Source: Hirsutella rhossiliensis (lineage: Eukaryota; Ascomycota; Sordariomycetes; Hypocreales; Ophiocordycipitaceae). Taken from it: 64,000 nucleotides of DNA. Positions 25,691 to 38,799 of the stretch are shown here, piece by piece; position 1 is the stretch's first letter, and each line of letters begins with the position of its first letter. The stretch covers positions 5,580,001-5,644,000 of the forward strand of contig NW_025408669.1 in NCBI RefSeq assembly GCF_020360975.1, given 5' to 3'. Under the pieces are notes generated by a model. It was not told the DNA's origin. It ran no database searches and saw only the letters and a list, made by a program, of their open reading frames with translations. Both the position numbers and the translations under genes were made by a program.

Positions 25691-27560
25691 GGTATCCTAT
25701 ATATCGGAGGTTTTATAGATAGGCACGCCGTAAGCGTTATTTAGGGCCGGTTTTACTAAGAGTATTATAGCTAGTCTATTATAAGAGGCTAGAATTTAGT
25801 TACGGATTACTACTACTAGTACTTATATAGTTATGCCTAGGTTCTAGAATCCGCCTAGGTACGCGTTAGTAAACTTTTAGTCTAATAAGTTAAAATAGGC
25901 TATTACGTTAGCTATATAAGGGCGGGCCGCGGCTAGCGTATATAGGGGGCCGACGCCGGCGGCTCTTTAATAAGCCGTAGCGAGCTTAGGCGAGTCGTCT
26001 AGGAAGTAGGCGGCGAACGCGAACTAATAGATAAAGCTAGTAGGCACTCCGGTAAAAGCGGCGTACTAGCTAAGTAAGAGGTTAGCGTTAGCCTCCTTAT
26101 AGATAGCGGCGAATAGATTTACTTAAATTATAGCCGCGTCTAGGGCTCTATAAACTAGCGCTTTTAACCTAGAGTAAATAATACCTATATAGCTATCTAT
26201 ATCGCCTAGGTTATCGTAGTATACTATAAAAGGTATAATAAGGAATAGTCTAGGCTTTTTACGGCTTAGAACCTAAAAGGGGTTAAGCTTTTATTAGACC
26301 GGTATTAGGGCCTATTCCTTAGCGAATAAGTTAGCCCGCTTAGAGGGAGTAGAGGGCGGGGCCGCGGCGGCGGCGAGTAAGCGTCTAGTAAATAGGTTCC
26401 TTAATAGCTCGTTAAATATAAGGTCTACTATACTAGATCCTCGGGTCTTAGCCGGGGTACGCTTAAGGGTTTCTCTAAACTTATAAGTTCTTAGTATACT
26501 AAAGGCCTCGCGCTCCTCTATAGCGGCGGCCTTAAATATCTTTAAATAGTTAAGGAGGCACTTTATACTAGTAATAGTAGCGACGATCTTAAGTATCTCG
26601 GCGTTTATAGAGGCTACTTATCTAGATAGGAGCTTATAAACGATATTAGCTAAGATAGTAGCGATCTATATAGTTCCGAGGGCGCTAGTTATTATCTTAG
26701 TTTTATTAAGGAAGATAGCTCTATTTAGGTTATATAGTAATAGGGGAAGAAGCTCGTCCTTATTAAATAATAAGGTAAACTACCCGCGGGCGTTTTAAGG
26801 GGTACTAGGGGTTTTCCTTATAATGCTTAGAACTAAGGGTAGCGAGTCGCTAGATAAATTACTAGAGCTTAATAGTAATAGGGCATAGTCGTTAAAGCGA
26901 ATATATAACGGAGTACTAAGAATAAGGCAATAGGAAGCGCCGACCTACTATAGTTAGATTATTAATATTACGTTTCTATTAGTTTAGGTAGTTATAGGAG
27001 TTATAGTAGTAATATAATAAGCGGCGATACTATAAAGTATAGAGAAGTATAGCTAGTTACGTTCGCGTAGATTATAAGCTTTAGCTAGGGGAAGAGATAA
27101 AGGGGCGTAGTATATACCGTTTTCTACTAAGCCTATATTAAGATCGTACCCTTCTTTAGTAAGGAGGTCGCGGTAGTTAGTATATATACTATAATTATCT
27201 TATTTCTACTTAGTAAATATAGCTATATTAGACTTAAAGTTATAAAGGAGCTCTACTTTATTCCTATATAATTAAACTACTTAGTAGAATCCCTTAAGGC
27301 TTAAGCGTAGTAGTCGGCGGTAGATTTAGTTAGAGAAATACTAGCGAAATACTAAGTCCTTACTATAATACTTATAGCCTTAGATACCGGGAACCTTAAA
27401 TATAAGTATAAGAAGGGCGCGGTTTAATATAAAAAAGGGAGCGTAAAAAGATAAGGAAATTAGGTTCTTAAAATAAAAATAAATATAGGTGCTAAAATAT
27501 AAAATTAGGTTACCGTTCGCCGCGGGCGGCTTATTAATACTTATTAGCTAGTTAACCTAT
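25690..27560 (-). pseudogene. Unidentified ~620-codon ORF relic
   Basis: One minus-strand frame can be read for roughly 1.87 kb. Its interruptions are TAA/TAG, as expected from RIP of Gln and Trp codons. The text is Leu/Ala/Tyr/Asn-rich. It includes a short Ala-rich stretch followed by PPSTPSK-type residues near the middle (about 26.35 kb) and a hydrophobic, capsid-like feel in the C-terminal third. I see no RT, integrase, DDE, HUH or helicase motif. It lies directly downstream of the G4 chromodomain in the same orientation, so it may be a third ORF of G4. A separate element or another captured gene is equally possible. Confidence 0.5.
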
Positions 27561-27699
27561 TCTTAGACTTCTAAGAGAACGAATAGTAACGGCGCGTACT
27601 ATATATTATTATTTCTCTCTTAGCTACGGCGGCTTATACTATTATACGGCGCGCGCGCGGAGCTTCTAAGTATAGTTTATACGACCTTATAATACTCCT

Positions 27700-29340
27700 T
27701 ACTATATAGTAAATTCTTCCATAAGGTCTTTAGTAACGATATCCTTAGCGGCTACTTAAGAGTTATAGTTACTTAGTTAGCCTTTCTAGCTAACGAGGTA
27801 TTCTATATAGGCGGTCCCTTAGCTATATCTATAAGTTCTAAAGTTAAGGATTCTTTTAACTTCTTAGTAGTTAGTATTAAGTTTCGGGCTAGGTTAGGCG
27901 TCTAGTTATTTAGCTAGCTATAGCTATATAACGGAAATAACGTCGTAGATATTTAAAGATCTAGCTAGGTCGAGGCGGTAGGCTAAATAGCCGATCTACT
28001 TAAGGACTTTAAACGGTCCTATATAGCGTTCCTTTAACTTTACTACCTATCTATTAGCTATACTATATCCTTTGCCTAGCTAGAGCTATATTTAGTCTCT
28101 AAGTTTAAACTCTAGTACTTAGTACTTTACGTTATACTACTTTTTTATTCCTACTTAGGCTAGAGCGATTAAGATCCTAGCTTAGTCTTAGAGTATCTCC
28201 CTATCTATTTATAGGGGGCCTTCTTTAAGGTATCGCCTACTATCGTCTATTTATATCCCGGTTAATAGCTTACTTAAAAAGGTGCCGATTACTAAGGAGT
28301 AAGAGTTATTAAGGGTAAATTAAAGTAGTAGTAACGTATTAACCTATCGATAGGATAGGAAGTCGGTCGTAAAGAACTAAAGCGCGGTTTTAACTACCTA
28401 GTTATATCGTTTTAATAAGCCGTTAGTCTAGGGATACTAAGCTATAGATACTAGTAACTTAGACCTATACGCTATCTATAGTCCTTTTTAAAACGCCGAA
28501 AGGAACTTAGGGTCTTAGTTAGAGATAATCTAAGTAGGAATCCCTTAGTTATAGCGTATTAACTTAGTAAATAGTGCCTTAGCTTAGTCTTCTATAGTAA
28601 ACTAGTTATAGCCTAAGATAAAGAGCCCTATTTTCGAGAACTTATTAGTTACTATTAGTAGTATATTATAATAGACCTTAATAGGTAGTATCTATAGAGT
28701 TCGGTTCGCGGGGACGTTTAAGAGTCTTATAATAAAATCTATAGCAATTATATAAAAAGGTAAGGCTAGGGATATAATCGGAACTAACTCGCTAAGGGCC
28801 TTTAACTAGTTAGTTTAGTTCTTATAATAGGCGTCGTATTTATCGATAAAGCTATTAATAAGTTTCTTAAGGCTAGTAATAGTAAATATAAAAAATAACT
28901 TATCCTATATCCTTTACTATCTAAGGTAAAATTTATATATATAGTCGTTAGCGATAATTTCCTTAGCGTAAATAGTAGGGATATAAAGCTAATAACGACC
29001 TTTAAACTTAACTAGGTAGAGCAACCTATTCTACTAAATAAATAAGAGACTAACCTAGGACTTATTATTTCTAAGCTACTTTAATATATAGGCCTACTTA
29101 GGTTCTTCTATATATACTTCTTAGATCTTTTAAAGTAGGTTAAGTTAGATAAAGGATTCTATAACTATATATATATATTTAACTAGCGCTTTATCTTCTT
29201 AGACGCGGTCTAATTCCCTAGGTTTATATTTCCTAGGTATTATAGATATTATTATTATTATTAAGATTATACTAGTAACTTATTTAGAAGTATCTAGAAC
29301 TTCGACGTTAAATAGGAGGGAAAAACTAAAGTACTTAGAG
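27700..29340 (-). pseudogene. Gypsy G4: integrase and chromodomain relic
   Basis: On the minus strand, zinc-finger and core integrase text lies at about 29.0-28.2 kb (IDRFSKM-, SDRDPRF- and STAHHPQTNGLLERYNQ-like blocks). The GPFKVLxxIGxLAYRLDLP motif follows near 28.0 kb, and a chromodomain-like EVERILDSRxxRxxxQYLVKWKGY pattern lies near 27.75 kb. Chromodomains direct chromovirus integration to heterochromatin. The 3' LTR was not identified. The frame is broken by RIP stops. Confidence 0.8.
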
Positions 29341-30019
29341 GAAAACCCTCCCCTCTTTCGTAGCTAGTCCGCCCTTATACCGGGTCGCGGTTATAATATA
29401 TAAGAATCTTACGCTAGCTATCTTTAGTATTATTATAGTTAGTTAGAATCGTATTAGCCCCGCTATAAAGTAACCTTAGAAAGTAACTCCTTTACGTACG
29501 TAGGGTATATAGCGTTAATCGGTAGTACGAGCGTTTTTTTAGTTAACGGTTAATAGTTAATTATATAATTATCTCCGACCTTATCCTATAACGATATCTT
29601 CTTAGGCTCTGCCTTATTTTTCCGCTATAAGGCTTAGCGGGCTATTTTTATTAATGCCGGCCTTTAGCCGGGCCGGTAGTCGGGTTATCGCACCGGCTTC
29701 GCGCCGTACTTATCGAGTTACTAGTATCGGCCCTAGGTTTTTATTTTCCCGGTCGGGGCCCGGACCGGGGTTAGAGAGGTCTAACAGATTCGTCGCTAGG
29801 TCCGAGTAGGCGAGGTCCGGGCCGGCCTACTTATAGCGGGGCTAGACTACTAGTATATTTATAAGCGCTTCTAGAAGCGCTAATTAGCTAATTAATAAGT
29901 AGGTTAGCGTAGTCTACTAGTCTAACTAAAAATTAATCGTGCCCCCGGCCGGATTTAAACTAACTCTAGCGTTATAGCTAGTAGGCTTCCTAGGTATATA
30001 ACTACTATATTACGAGGGT
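29341..30019. mobile_element. GC-rich insertion in G4 ending in a tRNA-like unit
   Basis: Between the integrase (left) and RNase H (right) of G4 there is about 0.6 kb of GC-rich DNA with residual CA (for example acag near 29780) and no coding frame I can follow. It ends at a 79-nt tRNA-like sequence. It is probably an insertion into G4, but no terminal repeats or TSD were identified, so its class is open. Confidence 0.45.
29941..30019 (-). pseudogene. RIPped tRNA-like sequence
   Basis: On the minus strand a 6-bp acceptor-type stem (ccctcg / cgggggc) surrounds a D-arm-like atatagtagttatat. A T-arm gttag-tttaaat-ccggc follows, in canonical distance from the acceptor; undoing TG-to-TA and CA-to-TA changes would restore a good T-stem and TTCAAAT loop. 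The anticodon stem does not fold cleanly and the amino acid cannot be assigned. It may be a tRNA-derived SINE head or a dead tRNA gene. Confidence 0.45.
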
Positions 30020-33000
30020 TAGGTATTATAGATAGTAGTTAAGATAGTATATTAATAAGGATATTTATAGTTCTAGGAATATAGTAAACCTTTAAGGGAA
30101 ACTAGCTAAGGTACTATAAAGTAAGTACGAGCTAATTATTAGTCCTTATACTAGTAGTAAATAGTAATATTTACTTTAAGATTACGCTAGTAGCGGCGTA
30201 GTTAGTTAGTACGACGACCTTTAGTAATAAGGTAGAGATAATATATAACCGGAGCTTCTAATATACCTAGGAAAGATAAGCGACTTTAAGTTTAGTAAGC
30301 TAATATCTAGGTTCTTCGCTAGTTAGGCGTTTACTAAGGTAAAGGATTAGCTAGATACTTATTTAAGGCGGGGTCTTTCTTAAGTTTTAGTCTACCCTTA
30401 GTATAAGGTAGAAGGCTACTACTATAAAGCCTAGCTCGCGGCTAGCGTTAATTTATAGGAATAATAGCTATTATAAGTTAAAATAATATAGCTACGTTAG
30501 TTCTATAAGAGCGTTTATAATATCTTAGAAGGCCTATTCTTTTACTAAGGAAGGTTAGTACGTTACCTTAAAGGTATATTTATTTCTTATTAATCCTTTA
30601 AGTAACGCTTAACTATCCTATACTTCCTTAAGTATTACTATTTTCTAAACCTAGAGCGCTTTTACCCTTTAAGAGAAGTAAGCTACTAAGTACTATAGCT
30701 AGTTAACTAAGCCGAGCTACTTTTCTAGTACTTATAGGGTATTTAGAAACTTTATATCCTATAATACCTATACTCGTTCTTTAGTATTTATTAGGCTAAT
30801 ACTATTAACTTAAAATCTTAATAGTTCTATAGATAGGTAGCTTAGGAATAATTTCGATCTAGCTAGGGCTAGGTTATAGTCTATAAAGAGTTAAAAGATA
30901 GCTTAGAGATAACGAATATAGTCGTCTTTTATATCTAAGTATATTATAATATTATTAATATACTTAGAGGAATATTCTATATATTCCTAGAGGATTTAGT
31001 CTATAAATCTTTAGATATATATAAGTAAGTTCTTATATCCTATTAGGGCTACCGTTAGTCGTTCTAAGCCTTTATAGCTAATTACTATAAACCTTTCTTA
31101 ATACTTTTTATAGATAAGGAACTAATAAAAGAAAGACCGAGCGTCTATAGTAGAAATAAAGCGTTTCCCCTATAGCTTCTAGATTATATCTCCTTAAAGC
31201 GGTATTAGGTAAGTGTCTAAGATAGCTACGCTATTAAGAGCGCGTAGGTCTACTATTATTCGGCCCTTTTTATTACTATATATAGTTCTTTAAACTATAA
31301 ATATAAGGTAAGCGAATAAGGTTACCTCTATAGCTTAATTTATACGCCCCTTTTAGTATAGGTCCTTATAGGTTTAGTCGATTAGTGCCTTATCCTTTTA
31401 GCTAAGTAGGTAAGCCTTAAACGCTAGTTTATATAGGTATTAATTTTCTATTAGTAGAATATATATATAGTAGTCTAGGTAGACCTTAATAGTACCTTAG
31501 TCCTTTTATAGGGTTAGGAAGGAGGCGACTATACGTTAGATCTTTTTTATAAATATAGGGTCTTAATTATAGATTTTAATATCCTTTAAAGTAGTTATTT
31601 CTAGGAGGCTATAGTCTCGTAAAATCCCGATCTTATAGTTTAAAGTCTATCTATACGTTTATAGAAGGAGTTCCCTTTTAGCGGACTTAGGGCTCCCTTC
31701 CTCTAAGGTTTCTACTAATAGGTTAGTAACTTAGTATAGGTCGCTATATTCTATAGTTTTTTATATAGCTAGCTCTTTAATTAGAGTTACCTTAGCTAGG
31801 GTTTCCTTAGGTAGGTCGATCTATAAAAACTATATTTTATCGCTAAGGTCTATTAGTATTCTTAAGTACTATTCTTTCTTAAATCTAATATAGGAAGCGG
31901 TAGTATTAACTACTATAACTAGAGTTATACCCTAGATTAGGTTATAGGCTAATAATAGGTCTCTTAGAAAGAATACTAAGTTATAATCCCTTAGTACGTC
32001 CTTAATTTACGCTAGTAGGCGTTCTATCCTATATATAGGGATATCGACGTTAGCTTAGTATATAACTTAAAAATAGATCGCATAGCCTTATTAAGTTAAG
32101 CGAGCTATAATTATTAGGTTACTATATAAGCTAATAGATATTATTCCCTTAGAATTTAGGATATTAACTTTATTTAGTACCGAGAAATCTTATCTAAGTA
32201 ATAATCCTATAGATAGGGTCTAAACTACCTAAGCGCCGATAGTAAATTATTTAGCCTTAAATCCTATTCCTTATTTCCCTAGGATATTTATTATTAAGGT
32301 CGCTTAACCCTTAGTTTAACTTTTCCTTATACTAGATAGTAGGACCTACTAAGTTATATCGAGGGTTATATCGTTAAAGTAGTTAAGCTAGTCTTCCTTA
32401 ATTATAAAGTAGGCTATACTAAAGTCTATATATACGTTTAATAGCTAGTCTAGGCCTTTAGTTTTAAAGATAGATATCTAGGCGTACGTAAACTAAGATA
32501 GCTTTAATAGATTTAATATTTCGGTTTATAGCGCTACTCTTATAATTAGCTAGTTCCTTAGTATTCTAAGTAAACGGCTCGGTCCTATAAGTTCTACTTT
32601 TATTATATCGGGAATAAATAGGATCTTATCTTCTATTTCTTTAGTTTCTTTTCTTATATCGGCGGTAGTATTACTATTTTCTAGCCCTTTATCTTAAGTA
32701 AATAGGATCTAGTTTTATATTTCCTAGGAAAGATAGATCCCGCCTTAGTCGTTAGTTAGTACCGCTTAAAGCTAATAAGCGAGGTTAATAACGATTAGGT
32801 TTTCCTAAGAGCCCTCCTTTAGTTTCGAATCCTAAGGCTATAGTCTAGCTTAGGGACTAGTTAACTAGTTTAGTACTAGGCCTATATCTACTTAGCGTAG
32901 ATTATTCTATCTTAACGTAGTCGTTATATTTCCTTTCTATTAAAATTATCCTTATTCCTAGGGTTTCTAGCTAGTTAGTTTAGCTATAAATAAAGCAGAG

Positions 33001-34450
33001 TTTACTATAGTCTTATTCTTAGTTTTATATAACCCGCCTTATATACGTCCTTTTACTACGTTACTTATCTTTCCCTATAACCTAACTATTAGCTTAGTTT
33101 CTAACTATAGGATAAGTTACTTATAGTTATTAATCTAAATATCGAATAATTCTAGACTAGTAGGTTAGCGGAATAATTCTTATAGTAATACGTTTAGTCG
33201 TTAATAGACTAATATAGTAAGGTGCTCTTTTAAGTATAGTACTACTTTTGCTTTTTAGTAAAGCTTTAATATCTATCTATAGAAGTTAGCTCTATTTATA
33301 ATATTTAAGGTAGTAAATCGTTTTATTTATAACGATCTTAAAGCTACTTTTAGCTAGATAGCAAAGCGTTTTTATAGTTTAGTATACTAGGCGGTATATC
33401 CTTAGTCTAGGGTATAAAGTATAGCTTAGTCGGATTCGCTAAGATCGCTAGAATACTATTTAATAGTAGTTCCGCGGAGTAAGCTAGGGATTAATATTAC
33501 TAGTTTATTAGCGTATTCTAGTCCGCGGATAGCTACCTATTTTAAGGAATCGATAAATTAATTAATACTTTTATATATAATTATTTTCCTAGTTTCTTTA
33601 AGGACGTTAAACGTTATATTAAAGGGGCTAGCGGGGTTAAACTTCCTTATATCTTTTAGCTTAATATATACTAAGGGTGCTTAAGGAGGGTTTATAGTAG
33701 TATTATCCTTAGTTTCTCTTATTATAGCTTTTACTAGTAGTCTTATAAGAGCTTCTTTTATAATTAGACTTACTAGCTAGTTCGCTAGGGTTATTATCGC
33801 GAACGTACCGCTAAGAGTAGTATTATTTAAAGGTTCTTCTTTATTTTATTCGTCGTAGTTTAGTAAACTTCTTAGCGAACTTTTAGGGCTTTATCCTTTT
33901 AATAAAGGTAGTTAGGGCGGGGCGGGGGAAGCTATACTATACTAATTTCTATATAGCTTTATTACTTATAGCTAATATTACCTTATCGCTAGAATATATT
34001 CTAGGTTATTAACTCGTTCTTATAGGCTTTAACGATTAGCTAGGTAGGCTAGTAAGTTATATCGTAGAAGTTCCGCTCTTAATTCCTCCGGGCGTCGTTC
34101 CTACCGCTAAGGTAGGCGATCTAGCTATCTTCCGTTTCTATAAGCACTTAACGGGAAATATCCTAGAAATAGGTATCTTTCTAACCGCTAATAAAAGCTC
34201 TATAATACTTAAGCTTTAATATATCGAAGTTCTACTTTTATCTAGAGTTCCCTAAGTATTTCTTCTATAAAAAGAGATTAAGAAGCCGGTATTTATTAGT
34301 ACGCGAGTAGTAGCTTTCTTTCTAAGAAGATATTAGGGTTTATAAGTTAAGGTTATCTTATCCCTTTCCTTATTCTTTATCTTCTATTCTACTAGATATA
34401 GACTTTAGGAAAATAGATAGTTAAGGGAATTAGAATTACTACTATTTATT
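30020..34450 (-). pseudogene. Gypsy G4: gag, protease, RT and RNase H relic
   Basis: Minus strand. Gag text lies at about 34.3-32.6 kb, the protease region about 32.3-31.8 kb, RT about 31.4-30.8 kb (VDLRALNRVAIPDTYPIP-like and RGLERLTVALMGYKNSP-like), and RNase H to about 30.05 kb. The catalytic YIDD box reads YINN at 30948-30959, exactly the outcome of TG-to-TA at GATGAT. Order gag-PR-RT-RH-IN-chromodomain identifies a chromovirus. The 5' LTR should lie within 34.45-35.4 kb but was not delimited. Confidence 0.75.
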
Positions 34451-34533
34451 ATATACTAGTCCCTTAGTATAGGGCTAGTACGTTAACTTTACCGTTTGCC
34501 TAGATCTAGTATAGGTCTAATAGGTAGTTAAAC

Positions 34534-34619
34534 GGACTAGCTACTATACGTAATTAAACGTATTATATAGACTAGCTACTATATATTATTATACGCGTTA
34601 AATATAGACTAGCTAACGG
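34534..34619. repeat. ~36-bp tandem repeat, three units
   Basis: The core gactagctacta recurs at about 34534, 34569 and 34606 with spacing of 36-37 bp and a shared taattaaacg/cgttaaata filler. It lies just upstream of the G4 gag start, where a gypsy LTR/U3 would be expected, and may be an LTR enhancer-type repeat. Confidence 0.5.
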
Positions 34620-36290
34620 TCTTATAAGTTAAAGTAAGAGTAGTAATAACTATCTATATTCTTCTCTACCCGCCTAAGATCTAGTAGGTTCTCTATCTTT
34701 TATATATACTATAGCGAGCGTAGGACCTTACTTAGGGCTTTAACTAAGTAATATCTTAACTTTATAATCGTACGACGGTAGTACGGCGTATTAGCGGTAT
34801 TTCCTAGTATTTTCCTTAGGTAACTATAGGTGTTTCTCTATAATTTCCCCGCTATATTCTCGTAGTAACTTCTTAGGGAAATATTAGTATAATCCCTAAG
34901 GAACTATTATTACTTAGGAAATCATAGTATATTCCCTATATAATATATCCCTAAGGGAAATCTCTATAAAATATCTATATAATCCGCTTAGTTATTATTT
35001 CTAGGATTTCTAGGTAATTTCCTAGAGTTTACTTAGTAGCTTCTAGGTTCCTTCTTCTATAAGGAGCCTTAAAGAGTTAAGGGTAACTTCCTTAAGGAAG
35101 GCCGATATTATTATAGGTACCTAGATTATCGACTATAGGGTATCCTATAATATATAATAAAGGCGTTAGTTCTTTAAGTAAACTTAGCTTAGGGATCTTA
35201 GTATAAAAATCACCTATAAAGTAGTTAACCTACTTACTATATAATATAGGCTTGCCCTCGCTATAATACCTTTACTAACGCGGGAGCTATAGCTATTACG
35301 GCCTTATAGTAGGCGATTTATATACTAACTTAGGCTGCCTTATATATATACGATCCTTTAATGCCTTTAAGCTAGGTTAACGCTTAAAAAGCATAATATT
35401 CTCTTATAATAATAGCTTAAGAAGCTATTAGTAAAGACCCCCCCCCCTTTTTTAGGTAAATTTAATACTAATTACTACTATTAAGACCTTAAGGAGCTAT
35501 TACTATAAATCCGCGACCCTAACGTTATTACTATTATACGCGGCCGGCCCTATAATAATAAGCTACCTATACTAAGCTCCCTTATAGCGAGGGTATTATA
35601 AACAGCGTTATAGACGGTATTATAGACGGTATTATAGTTATAGCCGGCTATAAGGGCATCCTAGCTACTTAATTTAAGTTAGGCTAGCTTAAGGCGGCTT
35701 AACGTAAGCGTTTAAAGGCGCTAGGGGCGCGACGAGATTAATAAACTTAGCTATAGCCCGCGGTCTCTTATAGCGTTATAATAAGGATTATTAGCTTAAG
35801 GAAATATAAGGGGAAGGGGATTAAGAGGAGGACGCGGTAAGAGGGGCGCGCCGCTAGCTTCGTTAAGGCAGCCGGATTAGTTAGGGCAGCCGGCTTCGTT
35901 AGGGCAGCTAGCTTTATTAGGCGTTAAAGGGATTATTAAGTAGGATATAATTAAGGCACCGACGCCGCCGCCTATATAGCCGTAAGGGCTAAGGAGGAGC
36001 CGGATTAATTAACGGGCTAATTATTATAACTTCGAGCTTAAGGCCTAGAAATATATTATTTAAGCGAATTAAGAAGTATACGTTATATAGCCTTTATTGC
36101 CTCTTATATATATATAAGTTATATATATATATAGGCGGGCGTAGGCGCGGGTATAGGCATTTAAGCGGTATAGGTACTTACTAAGCGCGCGTAGTATAAA
36201 TAAGCGGGGCGGGCTAGCTTTAGTACGTATCTTAAAAATAGGTCGAGTATATAAATAGTAATACTCTTTCTTTATTAACCTTTATAGCGC
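34620..36290. other. Gene-free stretch, partly GC-rich
   Basis: No coding relic could be followed. 34.8-35.1 kb has several ccctaaggaa/ttccctaagggaaat runs in both orientations, plausible LTR or promoter sequence of G4. 35.5-36.2 kb is GC-richer with NotI-like gcggccggcc and a short 14-bp doublet (tatagacggtatta) at 35608-35636. CA/TG is scarce, so RIP acted here too. Confidence 0.5.
35854..35923. repeat. 18-bp tandem repeat, about four units
   Basis: Units of 18 bp (consensus cyrgmttmgttagggcag) start at 35854, 35872, 35890 and 35908. The period is a multiple of three, so it could have been coding (six residues per unit), but no frame extends from it. Confidence 0.7.
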
Positions 36291-36299
36291 CTTAAACTA

Positions 36300-38700
36300 A
36301 TAGAGATCCCCTTTCCGCTCTCTTTTACTTAAGGAATACTTAATATAAGTCGGGCTATATATATAGACCTATATCGCGCTAGTATAAAAGTTAGCCTCCT
36401 TAATAAATATAGCTAAAAACTACTTAGTATTATTTAGTAAGGAACTAATATTAAACGTTATAGATCGCTTTACTTATATAGTATAGAAACCTTCTTAGTT
36501 TAGATCCTACCTTATATATTAACCTAGCCCCGCTTATCTATTATAAAATATACCCTTATATTCTTATTTTACTATTATAAAGAAGTAATAGGTATAAGGA
36601 GGCTCTATAAAATAAGCTAGTAAAAAGAGGCTTTATAATATAGTCTAAGAAAATAACCCTTAAAGATAAAGACCTCTACTAGATATCTATACCTTCCCTT
36701 AGGAAAAGTAGGTTAAGATAAGCCTATCCTAATAAAATAAAATATATATAAACTATATAAGTTAATTATAAGTAGAACGGATGCCCTATTGCTTATTTTA
36801 GCTTAGCCGTTTAAAAGATATCTATAATATAAGAATAGGTAGGGCATAGAATATTCTAGTTAAATCTACTACTTATATTAGAACCTATAGTCTTACGTTA
36901 ACTATTACGTTATAATTAGACTACCTACTAAGTTAGGAAGACATACTATAGATAGAGCTATTTAAGTACTATAGAATATTATAAAAAGCTAACTAATTAG
37001 TCTACTAGTAAGCGAGCAATAGTCTATAAAAAACAAAGGATTTCCCTAGGAGTAGTAGATAGAATAAGTAAGTTTATAAGTATCCTTTATAACGCTATTC
37101 TTTTAATATATTATTTAGCCCCTTATATACTTATTATAAATTCCGGACGAAATCCTACTCTATACTCCTTCGACCGATCTTTCCGCTTACGTTATCGATT
37201 ACCCGATCCTACGCTTATTGCTTATATCTTTTTATATCTATTAAAAGAGCACTTTAAGCTCCCGCTAGTATATCCTAAGTAGGTATTCTTACCTTTAAGA
37301 AGACGCTATAGATATATTAAACGATTTACTCGCGATACGCTACTTAATCCTCCTTATAAATATTACTAAGTATCGAGCTAAGATATACGTTCCTATATAG
37401 CTAAAGTAACCTAGAAATATAAAGCGCCCCTTATTTATTAGTTTCTATAGCGCTATAGTACTTACTAATACGCTTAAATACTAACTCTTCTTTAACTTTT
37501 ATATAATAATTAAAGAATAGCTTTATCTTATAGTAAAAGAATATAGCGGAGCTTATAAGACTTAATATAGCTAGCTATACTTACTTATATATATTTCTAA
37601 GGCCTTTTAAGAACTCCTTAGCTATATTAAGATCGTATATATAGTATACTACTAGTTATAGCTTTACCGGATTTATAATATTATTTAGGTTAATAGTAAA
37701 CTAGATAGCTAGTATACTATAGCTAATAATAAGCGACTAGATTTTCCGCTATATATTAAGCTAGACCTCTTTAGATATAGGCTACTAGTAGCCGTATAGC
37801 GAGAGGCTTTAAAATAGCTCCTTTACGTTATTATTAGTCGTTTTACCTAAGCTCTTTAACTTAACCTTTACCGCTACTAACCTCTCTATAGTTATTAAAT
37901 ATATAATACGCTTTACCTTATAAAAGTTCTTTCTTATTATACTTAATATACTAGCTTAGCGATTCCTTAACTATACTTTTATATAAAAGATAAATATAAA
38001 GATATAGTATAATATAAATCGGCTACTATAGCGCTAGAGTATAATATCGGCTTATATTTAAAGGTCTAAGCTTTAAAAGGATATAAGGTCTCCTATAGCT
38101 GCCTTTACCTTAATAACCCTACCTTATACGTTAGTAGTAGTATACCCCGCTTTAAGTATAGTCTCTTTAACTAGTATTAGGCCTTTAATACTAAATAAGA
38201 TTAAGGTTAGGAATATTCTAGTAAAGAAAGACGTCTTAAAGGAATCGGTAAATTCGGTACCTTATAAGACTTAAATAAATAGCTTATAACTATTATTACC
38301 GCGACCTTAAGTCCTCTCCGCTAAGGATCCGATCTATATTTTTAGGCTTATATAGCTATCGTTAGTACCTTTACTAATAGTATCGTAAGTAAACTATAGC
38401 TTCTTTATATCCGCGACGTTTAGTAGTTTATTTAAGGGAAATATACTTAAAGAGGTTACCTTATTAATCGCTTAAATATTCCTATTATAGCTAGTATTAA
38501 TTTTATCTTAGCCTATACCTTTATTAAGCCTATACTTTAATAGGTAAGATTATACCCTTATAGATATTAGCCCGTTAAAGGAATAAGACCCTTAGTACTC
38601 CCTATCTAACTTACTTTTAAGTATACTTAAAGGCTTTATAAAGACCTTAATTATCTAATAAGGCATTTTTCTTAATTATAGTTAATTTAAATTTTTATTT
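36300..38700 (-). pseudogene. Helitron Rep (Helitron_like_N) relic
   Basis: Minus-strand text matches the N-terminal part of fungal Helitron Rep/helicase proteins. It has an ERLVAVKVKLxxxGKTTNxxVKEL-like segment (about 37.9 kb), then SLYGYRxPMSxEVRLxIRxKIQSLIIxYxxPAIWFTINPNDIxNPVKLRLA-type text (about 37.75-37.65 kb). The HUH nuclease region RGALHxxxLLWL is near 37.43 kb, with His now Tyr. Rep nicks and rolls out the element. The PIF1 helicase half expected further left is absent, so this is a truncated Helitron. The 5' TC and 3' CTRR ends were not identified. Confidence 0.65.
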
Positions 38701-38799
38701 TTCCCCTTTAAAGTAAAGGCCGCTAGTTATATAACTTTAATAGAGATAAAAAGGCATAAAGTAAAGAAATCTCTAAGACTTATATTTATAGCTTAAGAC

